Counted from the first letter of the stretch, positions 34,936 through 49,140 are shown. The stretch: DNA of 64,000 nucleotides from Eriocheir sinensis (GCF_024679095.1 NC_066517.1:18812550-18876549), one strand, 5' to 3'. Numbers and translations: made by a program. Notes: generated by a model from the letters alone, not told the origin.

Positions 34936-37169
34936 ACCTTGGCCTTGGGATAAGTAAAGGTGGAATGTTTGTTTGAGTCACACACTTTCCAGGGTCTGAG
35001 TAACTACCTGTTGGAGACAAATCGCTACTTTTATTTATTTGTTACAGTTGTTATTCTTGTTATTATTTATTTTTTTGGTTGACTGACTAATGAAATAAAC
35101 AGATAATACTTTGTGGGTATAATGGGCGACTGTCAAAGCTTGTACATAGGTGGCAGGACTGTTCCCATCGGTCCATTTTTCTGAAGTTAAAAGTCAGAGG
35201 CTTAACGAGACGCACGCTAAATGATGTATTTATGTATGGCAGCCAACGTTACGATAATGATAGTTGGCTTCATTGTAATTATTCAACGTGATTGCCAAAG
35301 ATTAAAATTTATAATAATGCATTAAAGGTTATTGAGAGATAAATACAGTGTCGCACTTTATGAAGAACCACCTTTGAAAGTCCCCAGTTGTTGCCATCTT
35401 ATCCATGTTATGTCGTTGCCTGTTCTAGCTTGTGATATGAAAAAAAAAGAGTTCTCCAATATTATATCTAAAAATCAGAATATTAAAGAATTCTTCAAAA
35501 AAAAAAAGTCGTGTAAAAAGAATTTCCTCTCCAATAACGAAAGAAAACGCTAAACGCCGGAAGCATCCACATTACAAGCTCCAAAAGGCGAAAGAAAATA
35601 TTTATGAACCCCGAGAAAAAAAATCGTAAGCAACATTTTCTTCGCACGAGTTGAAGAAAAAGAAGAAAAAAAAAAATTATCGGACGGTGGCATCACGATT
35701 TGCCTTCTCACCCTACGAGGGGCGCGGCGGGAAGGTCAGAGGTCAGGGGTCACGTGGAGGGCAGGAGCAATGACCACCATGACACACACACACACTCACA
35801 CTCACAGTAAAGGAGAGCTCAAGACCTTTATGAGGCGGTCAGGTGGGTTAAGGTGGACACGACAGCCCCGCGTGACCCCGTGAGGAAAGGTAAAGGAAAG
35901 GTAAAGGCGGGACTCATTAGCACCTGTTTCCCTCCCTCCCTCCTGATCAGAGTCACCTTTCCCAGCGTTACCTTTGCCCCCTTCCACCACTTTCCCTTTT
36001 ATTTTCACTCTCCTTCTCTGCTCCTCTCCCCTATATCCTGTTTTATTTTCCTTCGTCTTATCAACTCTTCTCCTCACTATCTTCCTCTTCTAGCACCCTT
36101 TGCATCTGTCTCTTCTCCTTTCACTCTCTCTCTCTCTTCTCTTCTTTCTCCTGTTCTCCTTTCCTTCCTTTTGTGTTCTCTTCTTCGCTTTTCCTCTCCT
36201 CTCCTGGTCTTCCATTTAGCATCATATAACATCTGTCCTGTAATTCTGCACCCCAGTCTTTCATTCTTTCCGAAAAGCTACACCATCTCTAAGGAAAAAC
36301 AAACAAACAAACAAAAAATAGACAGACAGACATAGACCTTCTTTTCTGATCAAACATCTCCAATTATATACACAAAGAAGACGATTCGAGGATCTAAAAA
36401 TAATATCAACGGGTCTTCTTTTTTATCTTTCTTTTTGTAGGCGTAAGTTAAGTAAGGTAAATATTTTTGAATTTTGCTTTTTACTCTACTTTTCAATTTC
36501 GTTTCCATATGAGTAAAATATAAAGAGTCTTGCTCCGAATTTCCTTCTCGCTTGAAAATATAAAATAAACAAGTTCTGCTCTTAATTTTCTTCACGCTTG
36601 AGAATAGAAACATAAAAACAGTCCTACTCTAAGCTCCCTTCTCGTTAACCTAGTGAAGCTGACCTCTATTGCCTTCAGCTCCTTTATTCTCACTCCCGTG
36701 TTGTTTCTTTACCAGGCGTGCGTCACACAATCCAGGACGCGGACTAGTTTTCATCCCGTTACTCAAGAGCGAGGCGAACCGGTTCCTCGAGAAAACAGGT
36801 TTGAAACGGTGTGCAAGGCGATCGAGCGAAAAAAAATATGCACCACTGAATAGGCGTGAAGAGGTTTGCTAAGAAGAAAGACGCTCGCGAAAGGATGTTA
36901 ATGACTTTGTGAAGGTTAGTAGGACTGTGCAGGGAGGGAAGGAGGGAGAGGTGGAATGCGTGGGAGTGAGCCGAGTGCATCACAGCCACGACGATTACCT
37001 CACACCTGGAATTAGGGAATTGGCCCTCCTTGTTTTGGGCTGAATAGTAACAAGTCGTATGGTGGAACGGTGAAAGGTGTGTGAAGGAGCTAAATGCACC
37101 CTCTCCATTATGATTTATATGGCACCAAATGGGAGAAGTGACATTGTTTTTGGCGAGGGAGTAAATATT

Positions 37170-37560
37170 TCACATTATTGGGTGTGGAGGGAAATATCTG
37201 ATCTTTTCCATTAGGTTTGTCTCGTTGGGAATGGAACAAGTGGAAGTATTTGGGTAGTGGAAGGGACTATCTGATCCTTTTCATCAAGTTTGTCTCGTGT
37301 GAAATAGAAGAAAACTGAAGGAATTGGGAGTGGAAGGAAATAGATTAACTTTCCCACTACGTTTGTCTCGTTTGAAAAAGAAAAAATGGAAGGGAATGGG
37401 AGCGGAAGGAAATAGATTAATATCCTCACTGCGTTCGTCTCGTTTGAAATGGAAGAACTGATGGTATTTTAGGAGTGGTACGAACTATCTGATCTGTTCC
37501 ACTAACTTTGCCTCCTCCGGAAAAGAAGGACTCAAGTGATTTTGGGTGTGGAAGGCGATA
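37170..37560. repeat. Tandem repeat, unit about 80 bp, five copies
   Basis: Recurrent GTTTGTCTCGTTTGAAA, GGGAGTGGAAGGAAATA and CTATCTGATC blocks at about 80-base spacing, diverged. Confidence 0.7.
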
Positions 37561-37878
37561 TATCAGCGTCTTTCTGTCCTTTCTTTCGGGCTCTCTGTGT
37601 CTGGTCGTGTTGGGCGGTGCAGGGTTGCGGGTGGGTGGAGAGCTCTACCAAGAATGACGCAATACTGAGGAGTAGGAGAAGGAGTAGGAGTAGGGGGATG
37701 AGGAGGACGAGGAGGACGAGGACGATGAGTAGCGGCGGTGGCGGGGACAAGGGCGTGGGTGTGGCTGTGGGTGTGGGTGTGGCGGGGATATGTCACACGC
37801 ACCCTCTTATGACCACATCCAGAGTCCTTCCACACGCGATATACAGGATCCCAGTGCACATAAATAACCTTTCACTAT

Positions 37879-37879
<1 letters not shown>

Positions 37880-37960
<81 letters not shown>
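37880..37960. repeat. (CA)n microsatellite
   Basis: About 40 CA units, followed by diverged ACACACAGC-type sequence to 38100. Confidence 0.95.
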
Positions 37961-37963
<3 letters not shown>

Positions 37964-38119
37964 CAGTACACACAGACATACACAGCCTCCCGCTACACAT
38001 TATCTCCCAGTACTCATACATACACAGCTCTCAAGTGCACACGGATACACAGCTTCCTAGCACGCACATATACACTGATTTTCTCTGCACTACACACCTT
38101 ACAAGTACATACATTCATA

Positions 38120-38510
38120 TTCTCTGCTATTGGATAACTATTTTTGGATGCATTGAAATCACTACTTCTAAGATACACGAATTTTATACTTCAATTACTT
38201 GGATCACTACTTTAGGAAGCATAAAATTCAATACATATTTAAATGATGCACGGATTGAATTTGCATTACTACTTTTGGGAGCATTTAAGTCACTACGTAT
38301 ATCATGCACGGACTTTACTTCTACACTTGGATTACTACTTTTGGACGCATCAAAATCACTTCATATATAAAGGATACATGGACTCAACTCTCTCTATTTG
38401 GATTACTACTTTTGAACGCATTTGAATCACTACATTTGTGATATCATGTAACACTGATTAACGCTTTATTTGGATCACTTCTTCTGGAGACATTAAAGTC
38501 ACCACCAGTC
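38120..38510. repeat. Tandem repeat, unit about 60-70 bp, six copies
   Basis: Units share TTGGATTACTACTTTTGGA, CGCATTTAAATCACTAC, CATATA and ATGCACGGACT with moderate divergence. Short open frames across it are not conserved between units. From 38510 to 39050 nothing further is seen. Confidence 0.75.
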
Positions 38511-39055
38511 CGTTCCTACATCTTTCCCTTTTCATAATTACAACAAAAACTCGGTTAATCGTTCCTATATTGCCACCTGTGCACTCGTCAATACATCACC
38601 TCTAAATCATGAACCAATCAATTTCTATTTTGTTCGCTTAGCTGTGAAGAAAATGTCATCTTACGCTCTCATTTTAATTTTCTTTTTATCTTTTTTTTCT
38701 TTAGATTTTTCCTCCTAGCTCCGTTTCTAATGATCTATAATATATTTTTAAGTTCACACCATTTTCTTCGATAACAAATGATCTTTTTCCTCGGCCTCAA
38801 CGTTCTGCTCTAATATTCCAATGAGTCAAAGTGATTTTTCCTCGGTGTTTATTACCTTCATTTCTGAGTCAGTAATTTTTCTTGAGCATTTATTTTTAAC
38901 CTTCTTCTAACCTTTACCATGAGTGAAAGGAGGTGAGGCAGAAAAGAAAGGCGCACGAAGAGGAGGGTAGCGAGGTGAGGAAGAAGAAGAACAGGAGAGG
39001 AGAGGAAAAGCGAAGAAGAGAACACAAGAGGAAGGAAAGTAGAACAGGAGAAAGA

Positions 39056-39059
<4 letters not shown>

Positions 39060-39144
<85 letters not shown>
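39060..39144. repeat. (AG)n microsatellite
   Basis: About 42 AG units inside a GA-rich stretch (38930-39310). The pyrimidine-rich segment 39590-40400 has loose 100-base repeats around CTTCCTCGCTACCTCCCT; the purine-rich segment 40450-40900 is its opposite in composition. No gene is supported in 39150-43040. Confidence 0.9.
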
Positions 39145-39153
<9 letters not shown>

Positions 39154-42100
39154 AGAGACAAATGCAAAGGGTGCGAGAAGAGGAAGACAGTGAGGTAAGC
39201 AAGTAGAACAGGAGGGAAGGAGGGGAGAAGAGAAAAGTTCAAAAGACGAAGGAAAAAAAAACAGGATAACGGAGAGAAGAGCAGAGAGGGAGAGTGAAAG
39301 AGAAAGTGAAAGGTGGGAAAGTACTGCATATATTCTCAACAAGCGCGCCAGGTGTATCCCGTCCCAGGTGTCAATCCGTCTCAAGTTATATTAGTACAAG
39401 TTACATAAATTGGTCTTCTTCGCTAACTTCGTTTTCTTTCATACTTTATCATCACCAAACTCTCACACTCTCACACTCTCTCTCTCTCTCTCTCCTGTCC
39501 TCTCATTATCTACTCCGGCCTTGATCTCTTTTTTTTCTTTCTCTATATTTTTTGCCTTTCCTTTCAAGACCTATTGACCTCATACTAACCGGTCATTGTC
39601 CTCTCATCTAACGGCGAGCGTCTCTTTCTCTCTCTTATTCTCTCTCCTTCTCTTCTCTCCTTCCCTTCGGCTCCATACCTCGCTAAGTGCCTCTCTTGTA
39701 TTCTCTTCTCCCTCCCTCCCTCCCTACTCTCCTCATTTTCTTCCTCGCTACATCCCTCTTGTGTACTGTTCTCTTTATTTGTCTTCCTTCCTCCCTCCTG
39801 CATATTCCTTCCTCGCTACCTCCCTCTGTGTCCTTCTGTCTCCCTTTTGTCTTATCTTTTCCTCTCTCTCACCTTTCCTCCTCTTCTCATTTCCTTCCTC
39901 GCTATCTCCCTCCTGTGCTCTCTCCTCTATTCCCACTTCCTCTCACCTCTGCTATTTTTCTTCTTTAATGTTTCCTTCCCTTCTTCTTCTTTATTTGATC
40001 CTTTCCTTATGTTTTCCTTTCCCTGATTTTGCTCTTTCCCCTTTTCTCCGTGGTGTCATTCTCTCCACTTCTCTCTTCTTCATTCCTGCCTTTAGTTTGC
40101 CCTCCTCCATCTTTATTCTTCACTCCTCTCCCTTCTTTTTTCTATCTGGTTATCCTCCTTTTCTGGACTCCCTTTCTCTCCTTATGTTACACTTATCCTA
40201 TATCTTCTCCCTTTGTTCTCTCTCCCTCCTCTCACACCCTCCTCTTTTCTTAGTTTCTCTCTCTTCCTCTTTTATGGGTCATGTTTTTATTTTCTTCTTT
40301 CGTTTTCTCTCCCTCCCCCTTTCACACTCTCTTTTTTCTTAGCCTTCCTTACTTTCTTCTTTTATGGCTTTACTCTCTCTTTTTCTTTATCTTCTTTCCA
40401 CACCAACCCAGCTGTCAGGCAAACGGTGTCAAACGGTCATCGGATTTTTGTGAGCAAGGGAACGAAAAAAAGTTGGCATTTCTTGATAAGGTGCGAAGTG
40501 AAGGAGCTTATGACGTGATGGAAGGGGAGGGAGGGAAGAGAAAAGAGCGATGAGGGAGGGAGGGAGGGGAAGAAGGAGGAGGCGAAAGGGGGCGTAAGAT
40601 GGAAGAGAAAGAAAGAGGTGGGGAAGGTGAGTGATAGTACTGGAAGAGGAATGGAAGGAAGGATGAGAGGGGTCAGAAAAAGGGATGGGAAGAGAAATAG
40701 AGAAAGCAGAGGGATTTGTTAAAGGAAGGAAGAAGGAACGAATGAGATAAAAAAAGGAGAAAAAATGACAAAAGAACGAGGAATAAGAGAGGGGAAGGGA
40801 TAAAAGGGCGGAGTGAAGGCTGATAAGGGAGGGAAGGAGGGGAAGGGTAGGTTGGATAGGGGAGAAGGAAAGGTAGCGGAGGAAAGGTGAGGGCAAGGTT
40901 GATGATGCAAGGAGTCACAGGTAAGATAGAGAGGGAGGAGTCAGCCACAAGGTCTATCAAAAGGTACATCAACAGGAGCTACGTATATCAACCTGGACAA
41001 GAAAGTAGAAAGGATTTAAACACGGTTACTCCAATGTCTTTTGAGTACTATAAAGGGAGGAGGCTTAGTTTATATATTTTTTTCTTTTCTTCCTCTCGTG
41101 TTTCCATTCATGGTTGCAATTATTTATATCTGCTTCGTGCTCATTATTATTGTTTTGGGATCTTAGTTTTATTTTCCTGATCGATATATTTTCTTTTTAT
41201 CCGCGTCTTTTTTTTCTGGCACATGATTGCATTTGTCTTCGTTTATTTATTTATTTATTTCATCTATTTATTTATTCATTTTATTTAGTGATTAAAATTA
41301 TTGCTTTTTCCTTAATTTTATGTTGGTCTTATTTATCTTTACTTGCTCTACTTTTTGGGGGGCACCTTTGCTTTCTTGAGACAAATAGTTGGATTCGTGT
41401 TTTCATTTGATTACTTCACTGAATCGCAACATTGCTCTATTTCGTTACTTTGATCTTAAAATTCTTTACCTCACTTCATCACGATATGCATTTTGTTTCG
41501 CACCGTCGATTTCATCAAACACAAGATTAAAGGCGCGGTTACATTAATTTCATCACCGAGTCGTGGTATTTCTCCTCTAATTAGTATTGTCTAGATATCT
41601 TCACTTTCATCTCGTGCCTTTCATGCCTCTCTTTGTTCTCATTGTTTTGTCTTCCTCTATGAGCGGGAGACTGATAGGCTGACTGTGTGTGTGTGGGGGG
41701 GGGGGGGGGTCTGTGTGGGTGGGTGGGGGGGTGTCGAACTGGAGTGAACGTGCGTGTCTGATAGTCGATCATCAGTACCCTCTAAGCTACTCGAGCCGCC
41801 ACTAAGGTTCTTGAGATCACACAGAACTCGTTTCGTGTATGTCTTCCTCCTCCTCCTCCTCTTCGCCGTCTTCCTCTTCCTCTTTCTTGTTTGTTTCCGC
41901 GCCAAAGCAGGCAGTGGTAATGACAGAATCTAGTTTGAAGTGAACTTGATCGGGCACATGAGTGTTGTCTGTTAAACAAGCAGCACTTCCTACTTCTTCT
42001 CTTCCTCCTGCTCCTGATGCTCCTGTTCCGCTTTCTCATATTCTTCCATCTACTTCTCCTTTTCCTTCGGCTTCTCCTGTTCCTCTTCCTTAGCACATTC

Positions 42101-43044
42101 GTTTTTCTTTCTCTTAATTCTTCTCTTCCTGCTTGTTATTGTCAAACTTATTCTTTCTCTTATTCTTATCTTCTCTCAGGTATGACTAATTAGTTATACT
42201 TCATTATCACTCTTAATTAGTTCTGCTACAGGGAGTAAAGCGATTCATATAAATAAACACACCTCTGTCTCTTCCTCCTTCTCTTTTCCTCCTCCTCCTC
42301 CTCATCATCATCATCATCCTCTCCTACTGCCCCCACTCATCATCATCACCTTTACGTTTCTCTTCATCTTCCTGCTTCTCCTTCACCTCCACTCCCGCGC
42401 AAGTAGACAAGCACTCAACAAATATATGCTCAGCAAGCTCGGCTCTCTCCTTAGGCAAACTTAACCCCCACGAGCTGGTAATGACGAACCAAGACAAACA
42501 ACCTCGAGATAATTGAGAACTTGAAACTTGAGAGACGACAAGGAAGAGACGGTTCGATGGGAGATAGAGGAACACGAGCACTTCTCCTACGACTGCATTC
42601 CTTCCTTTCCATGATTTTGACTCTTTCAGAAAGCGAACACAAAACGAAACGAAACATCTGAAACTTATTTTGATGGGATTTTTCGCCCTTTTTCTCTTTT
42701 TTATATGTCAGAGAAACAACCTACACCAAACATTTATATACATTATTTTTACAAAGCCTTTAGCCTGTTTTATTTTACTGGAGGAGGAAGAAAGGGAATG
42801 ATCAAGAAATAAGAAAGGAGACGCTGGATTTTTATAGTTGATTAAGTAGAGCGACACATTGGGTTTTTAGGACAGACTGAGTGGAAAAAGTCAGACTGAG
42901 CGGGGAGAGAGACAAGGTGAGTGGGAACCAGAACAGACTGAGTAACAATGAGATTAAGAGAGATTACAGAGGAAACCATCACACTGAAATATCTATTCGG
43001 TCTCACACAAATATAGAAAAACATGGGCAGTTGCGACATACGCT

Positions 43045-43303
43045 TTAAGGGGGTATTACACTGGACAAATCTCCCGTGGATCTTCATTTAAACCACGATT
43101 TCCGCTGGCGTGGTTCTCATATTTCCGTTGTTTTCTGACGTGTCCACGATCTTCCAAGGTAGATTTCACTGAAGGACGACGTACGGTATTACTCACCATC
43201 ATCATTAGCAGCAATAACAAGAAACAAATGAGAACCACGCTAGCGGAAATTGTGGTTTGACTGAAGATCCACGGAAAATTTGCCCAGTGTAATAGCCCCT
43301 TAA
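43045..43303. mobile_element. MITE with 76-bp terminal inverted repeats
   Basis: Left end 43045-43120 starts TTAAGGGGGTATTACACTGG and ends GTGGTTCTCAT. Right end 43228-43303 is its reverse complement with about ten mismatches (ATGAGAACCACGC to CCAGTGTAATAGCCCCTTAA). A 107-base centre carries no coding frame. The TTAA or TTA at both ends is the likely target duplication, which fits piggyBac-type (TTAA) or Harbinger-type (TTA/TWA) mobilisation; sequence alone does not decide. Confidence 0.85.
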
Positions 43304-43724
43304 CACAGAAATGCTACACTCTTTCTGTCTCTATAAACCTTTTGCCCCCATAAGACTATAATCACATGCCAGGAAAAAAAGCAGGTATAATATCAAGGTG
43401 TACCGAGCGCGGGTGTGACGAAAGGTTAATAAGGGAAAGTCACTCTAATATTTCTCTCTATGCAATCAAGATTTTTCTCCCGTAAAAAGAATATCAGGAG
43501 AGGGGTGGATAGCTTGTGGGTGGTTACTGGTGCATGAGAACCAAGACCTAATACCTGCGGCTCATACCTCCCCCGCCTGACCCTCTCACCTGCCACCCCG
43601 AAAATGGGTCCATCAAGTGTAATAACAAGAAAAATGTGCGGCGAATGTACAGGTAGACTATGTGTTAATGAGCTCTCGTTCACCTGTGACTGATTAAAAT
43701 GAATGTTGGACGATTACCGCCACT

Positions 43725-43897
43725 ACCACCTCTACTGCCATTACAATTACTATTACTACTATTACTATTATTACAACTATTACTATTTCTACAACTACTA
43801 ATATTACTACTAATCCCTTTATTACTCCTCCTCCTCCTCCTTTTCCTCTTCTTCTTCCTCCTCTTACCCTTACTCCTACTACTACTACTACTACTAT

Positions 43898-43933
<36 letters not shown>

Positions 43934-43934
43934 A

Positions 43935-44006
<72 letters not shown>
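43725..44006. repeat. Trinucleotide repeat region (TAC)n/(CTC)n/(AAT)n
   Basis: Mixed ACT/TAC and CTC units ending in an AAT tract (about 43934-44006). Confidence 0.95.
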
Positions 44007-44008
<2 letters not shown>

Positions 44009-44329
44009 CCACTTCATAGGTCGGGGTTTGCTTAAGACTCTTGCGTTCCCTTCACTTCCCTTTCAACTCTCGTGAAACCAACAGGAAATACTTGCGAATC
44101 CTCAGCCCTCAGAATTTGGGTTATATATAGTACGATGCAATGCCGGAAAAATAAAGAGTAAGCTAAATATTTTGAGACTAAGCAACACACACACGCGCAC
44201 ACAAACGCACACAAAATAAAAATAAAAATAAATAGATAAAAACCTTTTCCAACAAAGAGTGTGAGAGAAACTATAAGAGAAGGAAAGTAGGACGATGAGA
44301 AGGGGCAGGAGAAAACTAGAAAGAATGTA

Positions 44330-45230
44330 GAAGAAAATGAAGAATAGGAGAGGGAGGGGAAGGAGGAGGAGAGGGAGAATGAGGGGGAGGAGAAGAAGAG
44401 GAGGTGGAGGAGAGGAGACAGAGGAGGAAAATATGACTCCAGAACGGAAAGTGAAGGACAAGGAGGAACAAAAGAAAGAGAAAGGGAGAAGAGGAGGAGA
44501 AGAAAAGAGCAAATTAACATAGTGATTAACAATAAGTAGGTCTGGGCAATATATTAAGGAAGGGAGGAGGAGGGAAAAAAGGGGAGAAGGGGAAGGGGAG
44601 GAAAGGGGAGGGGGGACTAGCCATGAACCAGTCTTTTGATTCAAGGGTTAACTGGTTTGAAGTGCAATATTGTAAGGGGGGAGAGGAGGGAGGGGAGGAG
44701 GAAGGGGGGGAAGGAGAGAGGAGGGAAAGGGAGAAGAGTGAAACGGCATTGAATTCTTGTCTTTTGTTGTTGTTATTGTTGTTTTTTGTTGTAATTGTTG
44801 TTGTTGTCTTTGGAAGTTTTGGTGACCATGAAGACGAAGAAGAAGAAAAAAAAAGTAAGAAGAGGGGGAAACAAAATAAAAAGAAGAAGAAAAAAGATGA
44901 ATTAAAAAGAAGAAAACTGACCGGGAAAAATAAAAAAAAGAAGAGGAATTACGAAGCAGAAGAGGAAGAGTAAGACGAGGAGGAAACAAAATATATAAAA
45001 AAGAAGATAATGAATAAAAGAGAAAAAAATAACCGGGAAAAAAAGAATAAAGAAGAGGAATTGAAAAAAGACAGAAAAAGAAGAAATGAAGGAGAACAAG
45101 ATAGAGAGGAAGGGAAGGACGGATGAAGAAAAAGGGAGGATTTTATTGAGTTCACCACCACCACCACCACCACCACAACCACCACCACAACCACCACCAC
45201 TGCTACCACCACTGACTGACCTAACCGCTA
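44330..45230. other. Low-complexity purine-rich region
   Basis: GA-rich, G-rich and A-rich runs with a CAC/ACC tract at 45150-45200. No coding feature. CT microsatellites follow at about 45402-45435, 45570-45625 and 45970-46014, then a CCTTC-rich stretch to about 46430. Confidence 0.85.
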
Positions 45231-45395
45231 AACAAGGGGATCGAGGTCACCAGTTCGATGCCCGACATGCAAAAACCGGTTCTAATACGTCTCAAGTAAA
45301 CACGATGACCTCTGTGTGTGTGTGTGTGTGTCAAGGAAAAGAAAATATGATCGGGAAAAATAGTTGTCTTGGGAAAGTATGACAAATTGGACATG

Positions 45396-45439
<44 letters not shown>

Positions 45440-45562
45440 TCGATTTACTCACACGCTTTACATTTTCTTTCTCTTCTACAGGCAATATTTTTTTCTCTCC
45501 GTCACACACCAAAACATTTCCTTGATTTCAATAATATATTTTCTATTCTCTATTCTATCTCT

Positions 45563-45629
<67 letters not shown>

Positions 45630-45968
45630 CACTCAAGCAGACAGGGATAAAGAAAACGGATGCACGACATAGGACTCAGGGGTAACTACATATAAAACAA
45701 CCTGCACCAAAAACCAAGTAAACGGTGATGATTATAGTGGTGTGGAAGGTAATTGGGACAGGTGGTCAGCGGGTGGCGGTGGGTGCGTGCAGGTAAGGTC
45801 AGATTGTATGGTAATGAGGGTGGTGGATGGTGATTGTGGTGGTGGGTGGTGGTGAAGGTGGTGATGGTGGTGAAGGGGGGTGGTATTAAATCGTGTTGGG
45901 TCAGAGGGCGTGTCCGTGGTGGCAATGGGACTGGCACGAATGTATCTATTGCCCTTCTCTCCCTCCCT

Positions 45969-46018
<50 letters not shown>

Positions 46019-46439
46019 ACCTCCCGTATTACTCAGTCTACGTTTGCTCCCTACTTCAATCTCCCATTTTCTCTCTTACCTTAATTTTCTTCTTCTCTCC
46101 CTCCCTGTCTTCCATTCTTCCTTTTTATTTCCACTATCTTCCTTCCTTCCTTACTTGCCTTCTTCCCACATTCCCTTCCTTCCCTCCTTCTCTCCTTCCC
46201 TCCCAATTTTTCTTCTCGTCTCATATCTACTGAATCACCTCCTTCATTTCCCTCTCATTCCCTACATTCCTTCCCTACGTCCATACTTCCTACCTTCCCT
46301 CCCATTCCTCCATTCCTTCCTCACTTCCTTCTCTCCCTACTCACCACCTTCCTTCTTTCTCATTCCACTCCGTCCCTCCCTACCTCCCCTCCCTTCCATG
46401 CCTCCCTACCCTTCCTCCCTCCCCCTCCCCAGAATTCCT

Positions 46440-47330
46440 CTTTAGGCATCACACCCTCTGAGCCGTGACCGAGCACACACGCCCCGCCCGCTCCTTAACC
46501 TTCAAAAAGATATATACAGAAGAACAAATATTACACCGCCATAAAACACACGGAATGAGTCCACGAAATATTACCGCAAAAAAAGATAGGGAGGACGTGA
46601 TGAAGAAAAAATGTTTTACACTCATAAATATTTACGAAGAAATTGTGGAAGAGAGTTAGGTAAGAATCAACTGTAAGGAAGTAATGATGCTTCCTTAAAT
46701 GTATAATTAAATAAGTTTACAAAATATGGTGTAAGAAATTTATGTAAAAAATAACACCACAGCCATAAAAACACAATCAAATGAGGTCACGAAATGCCAC
46801 GATAAGAAAAGTGTGCAATAAATATTCAAGAAATCCTTTAAACTTTATTATTATAGATTGCTAAAGCATAAATGAAAAAATAAATATTCATGCTATTTAT
46901 GCTGCTATTTCTAATATTCCAGTGACCGGAAAAGTGAATTTCTAATGAATGTTAATGGATGCATTTCCCGCAGTACGACCGAAAATGAAATGAATGTAAT
47001 CTTTAAATCTGTAGGAATGTAATCTTTAAAAGTCTACAATGTAAACCTTCCAGCGTTAAACAAATACACAAACACACCCCCATAAACATAAATACACACA
47101 CATTCCCTTCCTTTCACTAATTACCCCAAAATGCTAATTACCAATCATATGTAAGCCATACATTCAATGAGCCATACGTAAGGAGAGCCTTCACCAGGCA
47201 CCATCATAAACCTGTTAGTGAAACAGCTAATGGCCGAGACTTGATGACCGCGGAGGCTAATGACGACGGTGGAATTATTAGGAGGAAAAGTAAAAGTATT
47301 TGAGACGAGAAAGTCTGCGGAGTAAACTCT
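46440..47330. other. AT-rich sequence without recognised features
   Basis: No splice-flanked coding segment, repeat or RNA gene is recognisable here. If the exon at 50.6 kb belongs to gene B this is intron. Confidence 0.6.
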
Positions 47331-47339
47331 GTTATTTCA

Positions 47340-47342
47340 TTG

Positions 47343-47375
<33 letters not shown>

Positions 47376-47445
47376 GAACTGTACTACTACTACTACTACT
47401 ACTACTACTACAGTACTACTACTACTACTACTACTACTACTACAG

Positions 47446-47488
<43 letters not shown>

Positions 47489-47521
47489 GTACTCCTCCTC
47501 CTCCTACTATTACTACTACTG

Positions 47522-47553
<32 letters not shown>

Positions 47554-47582
47554 TTACTACTACTACTGTACTACTCCTACTC

Positions 47583-47626
<44 letters not shown>

Positions 47627-47730
47627 GTACTCCTCCTCCTCCTCCTCCTCCTCCTGCTACTACTACTGTACTACTACTACTACTACTACTATTACTACTA
47701 CTACTGCTGCTGCTGCTGCTGTTGCTACTG
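47340..47730. repeat. (CTA)n/(CTC)n/(CTG)n trinucleotide repeat
   Basis: About 390 bases of TAC units regularly broken by TGTACT, CTC blocks, and CTG at the 3' end. The TGTACT interruptions recur at 30-60-base spacing, suggesting higher-order duplication. Confidence 0.95.
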
Positions 47731-48989
47731 AATGATGTTATTTTTTTTGGACAAGGGCGTGACAGGTGAAAAATAACGTAAGAAAACAGGTAAGTTATCG
47801 AAACGTCACCTGGGCAAACAGACGCACGTGAGGATGTTTAATCAAGAAAAAAATAATTTGAAAGATAAATTGAGAAAGATTTATTGGAATTATTGCTGTT
47901 TTTATGTTCGTTCCTTCATGTTTGTGCTTCTATTTATCTTGACTGATTCTTTATTACGTATTTTTTTCTTTTTTTTTTTTTGGTTCTATTGTAAACTTTA
48001 ATATACAGGTTTTTCCAGTATCATTTATTTAATATCTGTTTTCTTATTTCCTTAATTTATGACAATCCCATTTTTCATCTCTTCATTTATACAAACTCCA
48101 GAGAGACAATGTTTGCGTTATTTTCTTTCTTGACCTTTTTTTTTGTTCTTTATCACAACTGTATTCTGGTCTTTTAATTATTAGTTTTTATTTATCATTC
48201 CGGCATTTATCTCTATTGTTTGTGATGTAAAATAAATTCAAAACGTACAATTAGTTCATCATTTACGAGTTTGTTTTTCCTTTTTTTATCTGTCTTTCTT
48301 CTTATTTATTTACCATTCTTTACTATTTGATTTTTTTCCCTCGTATTTATGTTATTCACTTTTATTACAAACTTCAACGTGTAGCTTTTTTCTCTTTACT
48401 TTCTCGGGTCAAGCGAAAAAAATCTGACCTTACTTGCTTTCTGTTTCGTGTCTCGCTGGAATATATGGCGACGACCTTATCAAGAGCCAAACTTTGCATA
48501 ATGTTTTTCCTTCTTGCTCGTACTCTTGACATTACCTGCGTGGCATTGCACCGACCTGACCTGACCCTACGGTGTGTGCCAGGCTGTTCACTTGCACCCT
48601 CTATCTCCTTCCCTTCATTCCTTTCTTCCCTCCTACACCTTCTTCCATTTCCTCACTGCATTACTCCTACACTTTCCTCCCTTCTTTTCACGATGTTTCT
48701 TTTATATTCTCTTTTTTATCCTTTTTGTCTTTTTATCACATCTCTTTCTTTCTCCTCTCTCATCTTTCTCCCTATCCTCTCTTTTCTTATATAAACGTAA
48801 AACTAAATGTCAATCCTGTTTTGCGTGTATCTTGTTACTAATTTTGCTTCCTTCTTCCTTCTCTTCTCCTTTCCTTGTTCCTTTTCTTCTCTCCTAACAC
48901 CCTCTTTTTTTTTTGACCTTGTGTTATCTATCAATTCAACCTCCTAAATATTTCAACAGCCACTTTACATAATTTTTTCTCTCATATAA

Positions 48990-49140
48990 TAGCTCTCTCT
49001 CTCTCTCTCTCTCTCTCTCATGACCAATTAAGTAAACGTGACCTTGCACCTTCGCCTTACCTTTCTCCCCTCAGGTAAGTTGCACAGGTAAGGTACACAC
49101 ACACACACACACATGCACACACACACACACACACGCACAC
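48990..49140. repeat. (CT)n and (AC)n microsatellites
   Basis: A CT tract at 48993-49019 and AC tracts at about 49095-49140 interrupted by ATGC and GC. Flanks are rich in CAGGTAAG. The preceding 47760-48980 is T-rich with no gene. Confidence 0.9.

Noticed and set aside
34938..34985. Alternative first exon of gene B ending PKAK before GTAAAC
   Set aside because: The frame has no ATG (it opens with GTG after stops) and no promoter; the 50.6-kb exon has better signals.
45205..45270. tRNA-like or SINE B box (CAGTTCGATGCCCGAC)
   Set aside because: No matching A box at the right distance and no stem pairing.
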